Assembly (NCBI RefSeq): GCF_030272615.1
Contig: NC_081413.1
Coordinates: 145,492,476-145,556,475, forward strand
Origin: Cryptomeria japonica
Taxonomy: Eukaryota; Streptophyta; Pinopsida; Cupressales; Cupressaceae
Reading direction: 5' to 3'
Length of the DNA: 64,000 bases
Shown: piece after piece, positions 58,701 to 64,000 of the stretch
Position numbering within the stretch: position 1 is the stretch's first letter
How the letters are laid out: the number at the start of each line of letters is the position of its first letter
The notes under the pieces: generated by a model
Told to the model about the DNA's origin: nothing
The model's database searches: none
The model's input: only the letters and a program-made list of their open reading frames with translations
Position numbers and translations under genes: made by a program

Positions 58701-59863
58701 AACTCCCCATTGTCCACAACTAACTTGTTCATCCTATTGGCAGCTTTATGTTTGATAGTTGACATATGGAAGAATCTTGTATTCCTGTCTCCTTCCTTGA
58801 GCCATTTGCATCTTGATCTCTACTTCCAGAACATTTCCTCTTTAGTAATAATATCATGGTAATTCTTAAGAATCTCATTCTCCTCAGCAATAGAAATAGT
58901 ACTAAAACCATCCTTCTGGATCTGGTCTTGTATCTCTTTTAGGTTTTCTTGAATTTTACTCTTAGCCTCAAATATATTCCCAAAGCTATTCTTATTCCAG
59001 ATTCAGATGTTGTCCTTCACACTTTTGAGCTTCTTAACCACTTTGAACATTGTCATTCCCTCAACTTGGATACTCCACCATTTTTTAATACACTTTTTAA
59101 TATCAGGGTGAAGAGTTCACATTTTTTCAAATCTAAAGGGATAGTTTTTTCTTCTATTGATCAAATCAGCATTAAAAGTAATTGGAAAGTGATCGGAACC
59201 AACCCAAATATGTGCAGATAAAGAACATAAATACTGACTATACCAATCATCAGAAATAAGAGTTCGGTCAAGGTGCACTTGAATAAGGTCATTACCATTT
59301 CTTCTATTTGTCCATGTGAAATTACAACCCTGTATCTCCAAATCATTAAGAGCTAGAGAATTAATAAAATCCATGAGAGCCATTCTACTTTTCAACTGAG
59401 GCAGGCTGCCTCCAAATTTTTCCTCCTCTTTTAAAGGCATATTGAAATCCCTCATAACCATCCAACTTAGATTTTTGAAACTTTCCCTAGCCTGTTTTAT
59501 CCTTTTCCAAAAAGAGTTTCTAGCCTTTAAGGTATTAGGAGCATAAATGTTTGTGAGAACCCATGAAAAACCATCTTTAAGATGCTCAAATTTAATACAA
59601 GAAAAATTACCTTCCTGAATAAAGACCTGGGCTTTAACAGTGTTAAGATTCTAGATGGTAGCAATGCCTCCAGAAGCACCCTCAGAACTTCCCCCACTAA
59701 TTTTACCATTTTTGAAAAAATTCAAAGATTCAACTTTTTCTCTACTCATTTTGGTTTCTTGAATGAGAAAAATGTCAGGATTTCTATCTCTTATCATATT
59801 CCTAATAATATCATGTTTATGGGGATTCTTTAGACCCCTTAAATTCCAAGAGATTATCTTCAT
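55673..59863 (-). pseudogene. LINE ORF2: endonuclease, reverse transcriptase, zinc finger, RNase H
   Basis: One frame of 1396 codons from ATG 59863 with ten stops and no frameshift. Endonuclease (residues 1-250): SWNLRGLKNP, LIQETKMS, RDFNMPL (usually GDFN), SDHFPI. RT (about 370-800): GNKAPGPDGFPMLFFQ, FKPISLCNSFYKIISKVL, NGFVPARQI, LDLSKAYDRVDW, LRQGDPISPILF and FVDDT, the catalytic box. The zf-RVT region (about 1030-1100) shows CRGFALPNRCVMCFQEEES. RNase H (about 1230-1370): INFDGAAKGNPGPSG, EAMVALQG, IEGDSN and SHIYREANYSIDWATN. Target-primed reverse transcription would be its job. Every stop sits where one transition from Gln, Trp or Arg explains it. Confidence 0.92.
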
Positions 59864-59898
59864 AGTTACTTACCAATTCCCAGCTCCTTGAGAGTTTT

Positions 59899-61626
59899 CT
59901 AAGTTCCATCAGCTATGTTCTTGCTGGCCTCCATGTCTCTAACTTTGTGATTAGATGGTCGCCCTGGGGAAGAGGAGACGTATCCCACATCAACTTGAGC
60001 TATTCTGCTGGATTTCCTAATCAAGGATATCGAGGGTGTTGCTGCTTTCTTACTCTTGTGTTTAGGCTGCTTCCATTCTATTTCTGACAAAGGAGCCACT
60101 TCCAGATTGTTTAGGATTTTGGAAATTTCATCTTCATTACCCTATTTAGGAGTGCTAGACTCAATTGAAATAATGTTTGCTATTCTTGAATGCTGATTTG
60201 AATCTGAAAGACTCAATCCCAAAATTGCACAGTTTTGGGCTTCTTGTATTTCAAAACTAGGTATGGCTACAGAAGAGTCTGTCCTTTCAACTTGTGGATC
60301 TGGGATCTCACCTTCCTCTGGTTGATAGTCTCTAGCTTCTACTGCCTGATTTTCATATGTGTCATCCACCACTTCATCTTTTTCTTTTGGAGGATCATTC
60401 TGATCATTCAAATCCATTTTTTGCGTAATTTTTATGGGACTAGCTTTGGTTGTTTCATTCCTATCTGCCTCCTGAACAGTGGGACTGAGGATAGAGTTTG
60501 AGGCTTCCTTTTGTTCCCCTAAAGGAGAAAAGCGATTTGGATTTTTTTCCTTATTTTCTATGTTTTTAACTTGCCACACCCTTTTCTCTGGCATATTCTG
60601 GCTTTCAATCTGAGGTTTTAACTGATTAGGCTCTGCCTTTTGCTTTTTCGGACAAGATTTTGCCCAATGACCTACCTTCTTACAATGGAAACAAGCAAAA
60701 GGAATAGTTTCATATTCTATATGTTGCTTCCAAGTTCTTAGTTTTGAAACTAGATCAATCTGTTCCAGCATATCTACCTCAGGGGCTACTCCAACACAGA
60801 ACCTTGCATGGGTTAATCTTCTTTTTGAAGCAGTGACTGGGTCAATAGAGAGAAGCTCACCAAAAGAACTTGCTATTCCAGAGAAGATGCTTTCTGCCCA
60901 ATACTTGAGAGGCAATCCTAGGAGTTTTATCCATACTGGAACCTGCGCCAGAATAGAATCATTCATATTTAATTTCGGATGCCATTTTCTTAGAACCAGG
61001 GTTGTCTTTCCCACCATCCAGGGACTCCCGCACAAGATCTTAACCTTATCTTCTTCACATGAAAAAGAGAAAGACAAAATACCTTTGGGAAGAGCCGAGA
61101 CCTCTACATTTCCTTTTAGTGCCCATTTTTTATTAACAAAGGCCCTAACAACTTCAATATTTGGGCGCGGACCCATAAAATTCCCTACCAAGGAGTTCGA
61201 CATACTGTTGATATTATGGTCCAGAGCCTAGTTAGGGATGGAGATAGCAAACTTACCACCAGAAGGGTCAGAAATGTTCTTAACAAGAGGAAGGGAGGAT
61301 TTACCAGTTGGTCTGGATCCAAAAAGGGAAGACCATTTTTTTCCCTCCCTCCCGTTATCCACGGATTCTACAAGTGGCATAAGCCCCCCATTGGACCCTA
61401 CCCCCAGATGTCCTGAAGAATCCGCTGTCATGGCAAATAGAGTACCACCGGACTGTGAGTCAGCAACCGGAACTAGGAGGTCCAGGGGCTTGTCCTTATC
61501 ATCCATAGGACCAGCACCATTGATCTGGCTGCTCTCACCATTGGAACCAGGGTTCCTGCCTTGATGGAAATTTGAAATTTGAGCTCCTGCTCCTCCCTCT
61601 CCTCCCACTCCTCCTGCATCTCCCAT
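59899..61626 (-). pseudogene. LINE ORF1, DUF4283 and zinc knuckle protein
   Basis: RNA-binding protein of plant L1 elements. About 575 codons in one frame with two internal stops (61228-61230 and 60142-60144). The Gly/Ser-rich N-terminus is followed by a DUF4283 domain at about residues 140-300: NKKWALKGNVEVSALPKGI, SPWMVGKTTLVLRKWHP, VPVWIKLLGLPLKYW. Then CFHCKKVGHWAKSC, an intact CCHC knuckle, and a polar, acidic tail. The segment after the second stop (EWKQPKHKSKKAATPS) keeps the frame and ends 35 bases before ORF2. Confidence 0.88.
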
Positions 61627-61648
61627 CTTTTATTGCATGTTATCTTTT

Positions 61649-62590
61649 ATTATCTTTTGTGGAAATGACTCTTTATGCAAGAACTTTGGAAATGAAATGT
61701 GCAAAGAATTTGAGATGTCATTAATCAGTGAGATAAAGTATTTTATAGGTTTATATATACTGCAAATGAAAGATGAGATTTTCATTGCTCAATCCAAGTA
61801 CATAAAGGAAAACTTGAAGAAATTTGGAATGGAGGATTCAAAACTAGTAAGTACTCCTATGACTACCAATTGTAAATTATCAAAGAATGATGAATCTACA
61901 TCTGTTGATGAGAGACTTTACCAATCCATGATTGGAAAGATACAATATGTTGTTCACAGTAGACCAGACATAGCACATGCAGTAGGTATAGTTGCAAGAT
62001 TTTCTGCAGATCCCAAGGAAACACACATGACAACAATCAAGAGAATTTTCAGATACTTGAAAGGTACTGAGGATTATGGCTTAGTATATCAGAAAGCAAA
62101 TGAATTTGATTTAAAAGTTTATATTGATGCTGATTGGGCAAGCAACATTGATGACAGAAAAAGCACAAGTGGAGGAGCTTTCTTTTTAGGAGAAAGACTA
62201 GTGAGTTGGCTTAGCAAGAAACAAGGATGTGTTTCATAGTCAACAGTAGAAGCTGAATATGTTGTTGCAGTATTGAATTGTACCAATATAGCATGGATCA
62301 AACAATTGTTGGAAGGTATAAATGAGAAATTTACTGAACCAGTAACTATATTCTATGACAATACTAGTTCCATTAGCATTTCAAAGAATCCTGTTATGCA
62401 CTCTAAGACAAAGCACATCTCTATCAAATATCATTATCTTAGAGAAGAAGTTCAAGAGAAGAAAGTGGTGTTGGAGTATGTTAGCACAAAGGAACAAATC
62501 ACATATATCTTCACAAAGCCATTTCCAAGGGACACTTTTGAGTATCTCAGAAGCAAGTTAGGGGTCCTACCCCTATCTTCTACTCATTGA
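61649..62590 (+). pseudogene. Copia B C-terminal RT and RNase H
   Basis: Continues the RT frame: IIFCGNDSLCKNFGNEMCKEFEMSLISE is split text; then YFIGLYILQM, SKYIKENLKKFGMED, VSTPMTTNCKLSKND, MIGKIQYVVHSRPDIAHAVG. RNase H: YIDADWASNIDDRKSTSGG, a stop at 62237-62239, then STVEAEYVVAVLNC, IFYDNTSSISISKNPV, HSKTKHISIKYHYLRE. It ends at TGA 62588-62590. The frame equals that upstream of the LINE once the insertion is removed. Confidence 0.9.
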
Positions 62591-62925
62591 CCAAGTTTGG
62601 TGAAAGCATCAATTCAATGAATCTATAGAATATTATGTGTGGATTGATGCTTATTTACACACTTTAGGATATTTTCTAAAGGTGTGCAGGAAAAAAATAC
62701 AGGGAACAGGAATTGAAGACATAATGATCTGATCGAGACTGAGTTGACACATAACAGCAAGGAATTCACTTCTCAGTGGAAGAAAGCATGTTTTAGCTCT
62801 TTTACTTTTTGGCATTGTTGTCAAAGGGGGAGAAGTCTGATGACAGGGGGAGAGCATTTCAAAATCTCACAGCAATCTGAATCTGAATCAGTTAGGTCAA
62901 ATCAATTGGTTTTGCCATCAATGCC
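62591..62925 (+). other. Copia B 3' untranslated region
   Basis: Between pol stop and polypurine tract. A 79-codon ORF from 62744 spans into the LTR and is probably chance. Confidence 0.6.
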
Positions 62926-62937
62926 AAAGGGGGAGAT
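62926..62937 (+). other. Polypurine tract of copia B
   Basis: AAAGGGGGAGAT directly before TGTTGGCATT, the usual arrangement in plant copia elements. Confidence 0.88.
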
Positions 62938-64000
62938 TGTTGGCATTATAATAGACAATAAGAGATTGTTGGCATTTCAATAAGGATATTGAGAAGGTTG
63001 TTGATGATTATGGATATAACTGATTAAGGATGTTTACTGTCTTAATATTATTATTTTGTCATTGATGTCAAGAAATTGATTTTCTAATTCAGTATGATGT
63101 TGCGATATCTTAAGAAGTATGATTTGATGAGTATAAAGATGTCGGTAAAAGACACAGAAAGATTATGATGAATAAGGGGAGAAATAAGTTATTCAATGGG
63201 AAACTATTACCGAGTTAGACAATGATGAGATCATTATGTTTAGATTGTTTTGATATCCTACATATGTTATTGATTGAAAGGTTAATACAATACTATGTTA
63301 CCGAGAAAAGAACCTAGTCAGTAAACCCTAAGGTTATCGCTATCGGTTAATGAAGGTGGAAGGTCTACCGAGTGAAGTTTAGTATTTACCAAGTTGCAAC
63401 CGAGCTGTAATAGAATGCATTAAATGATTAAAAGCATTATTTAATGAAGGAAGTTGATGAGCTAGAATAGATTAAGTGATTGGTATGCCATGCATGAAGT
63501 TTGTTAAAAGAATCTATGGCAATATAAGATCGGCAGAAAGATCTATAGCTTGAGTTGAACCGCAATACCTTAGCACAAGTTCCAAGAAATGTATGCAAGT
63601 TTCAAGGTGAGGTAAAAAGTTTTGAGATCGAAGGATACATTGAACCTGGTCAAGTTTAAAGATCTGATGGCTATGATTGATCATGGGATATGTGATCAAG
63701 GAGATTAAGCGGTTAGCGAATTGTTTATAAATAAGGAACTATTGATAAACAATGCATGCGGGAAAGTGTAAGCACAGGGATGCTACATAGTGATTACCGA
63801 GCACAAAAGCTTGAAGACCTGTTTGATTAATAGAGTATAGAGCCAAGCAGAGGGACAAGTCCTATGACTAGATTATTTTGAGAAAATAAGAATCTGCTTG
63901 AGTATTTTAGATGTGAAGTTGCAGATAGATTTTTATTACTATTATTTTGTAAAGTGACAGAAAATCTCTTAACCGAGTGGACTTAACAGTCTTATTTGTA
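62938..64000 (+). mobile_element. Copia B 3' LTR, truncated by the window
   Basis: Same start as 48803 and collinear with it for 1063 bp to the window end. It carries about 20 bp near 63370-63395 absent from the 5' copy and lacks the duplication seen there near 49185-49225. TATAAATAAGG lies at 63726-63736. Confidence 0.92.

Larger units (their letters stand above)
53609..61648 (-). mobile_element. Plant L1-type LINE with RNase H and an extra ORF
   Basis: Reverse-strand insertion about 8 kb long in copia B RT; copia text stops at about 53608 and resumes at 61649 (IIFCGND). Order on the reverse strand: ORF1 (61626-59899), ORF2 (59863-55673), ORF3 (55710-53772), short 3' tail. The 3' end reads TTTTTTATTCAAT without a clear poly-A run. 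The 5' end lies within about 20 bases of the ORF1 start codon. No convincing target duplication was found. Confidence 0.88.

Noticed and set aside
1-64000. tRNA, rRNA or host protein-coding genes
   Set aside because: No such sequence was seen by reading both strands; every recognisable domain belongs to a retroelement. A tRNA or covariance search was not possible here.

Overview
The window looks like a gene-poor stretch of a very large plant nuclear genome. Everything recognisable belongs to transposable elements: Ty3/gypsy and Ty1/copia LTR retrotransposons and one plant L1-type LINE with an RNase H domain. Nested old insertions, multi-kilobase LTRs and heavy nonsense decay would suit a gymnosperm, but the sequence alone does not fix the species. 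I found no ordinary host gene, rRNA, tRNA or CRISPR array.

Layout, outside to inside. 1-371 is the 3' part of a copia-like LTR. 1069-4270 is a decayed forward Ty3 pol (RT, RNase H, integrase) split by a solo copia LTR at 2559-3753. A reverse-strand Tekay/Del-like chromovirus begins at 4894: its 3' LTR (4894-13056) is split by a 3.86-kb element (8411-12272, perfect 5-bp target duplication), its coding region is 13079-17880, its primer site is 17894-17907, and 19 bp of its 5' LTR and junction remain before copia A interrupts it.

Copia A (LTR 17929-19155) runs to 48802 and itself carries two insertions. The first, in gag, is an about 18-kb Tat/Ogre-like Ty3 element (19661-45668) with a 3.1-kb leader, gag, protease, G-patch, RT, two RNase H domains, integrase, and an antisense gene (40758-43992) encoding a plant mobile domain, with a predicted TATA box and GT-AG intron. 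A second chromovirus (25959-33838) sits in its gag. The second insertion, in copia A RT, is copia B (48803 to beyond the window), whose RT is split by the reverse-strand LINE (about 53609-61648).

Removing inserts brings the host reading frames back together at several junctions, which supports the nesting order. The older elements have frameshifts. Copia B and the LINE ORF1 and ORF2 have almost only in-frame stops explained by C-to-T or G-to-A changes, as expected of methylated, silenced DNA.

The most unusual points are the spliced antisense mobile-domain gene in the Tat element; a TAGCGCAT-type motif array in both the Tat leader and the intron of that antisense gene, inverted between the two sites; an extra third ORF of about 640 codons overlapping the end of LINE ORF2; and loss of all three catalytic acidic residues in the Tat integrase. 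No coding unit here appears able to make an intact protein.
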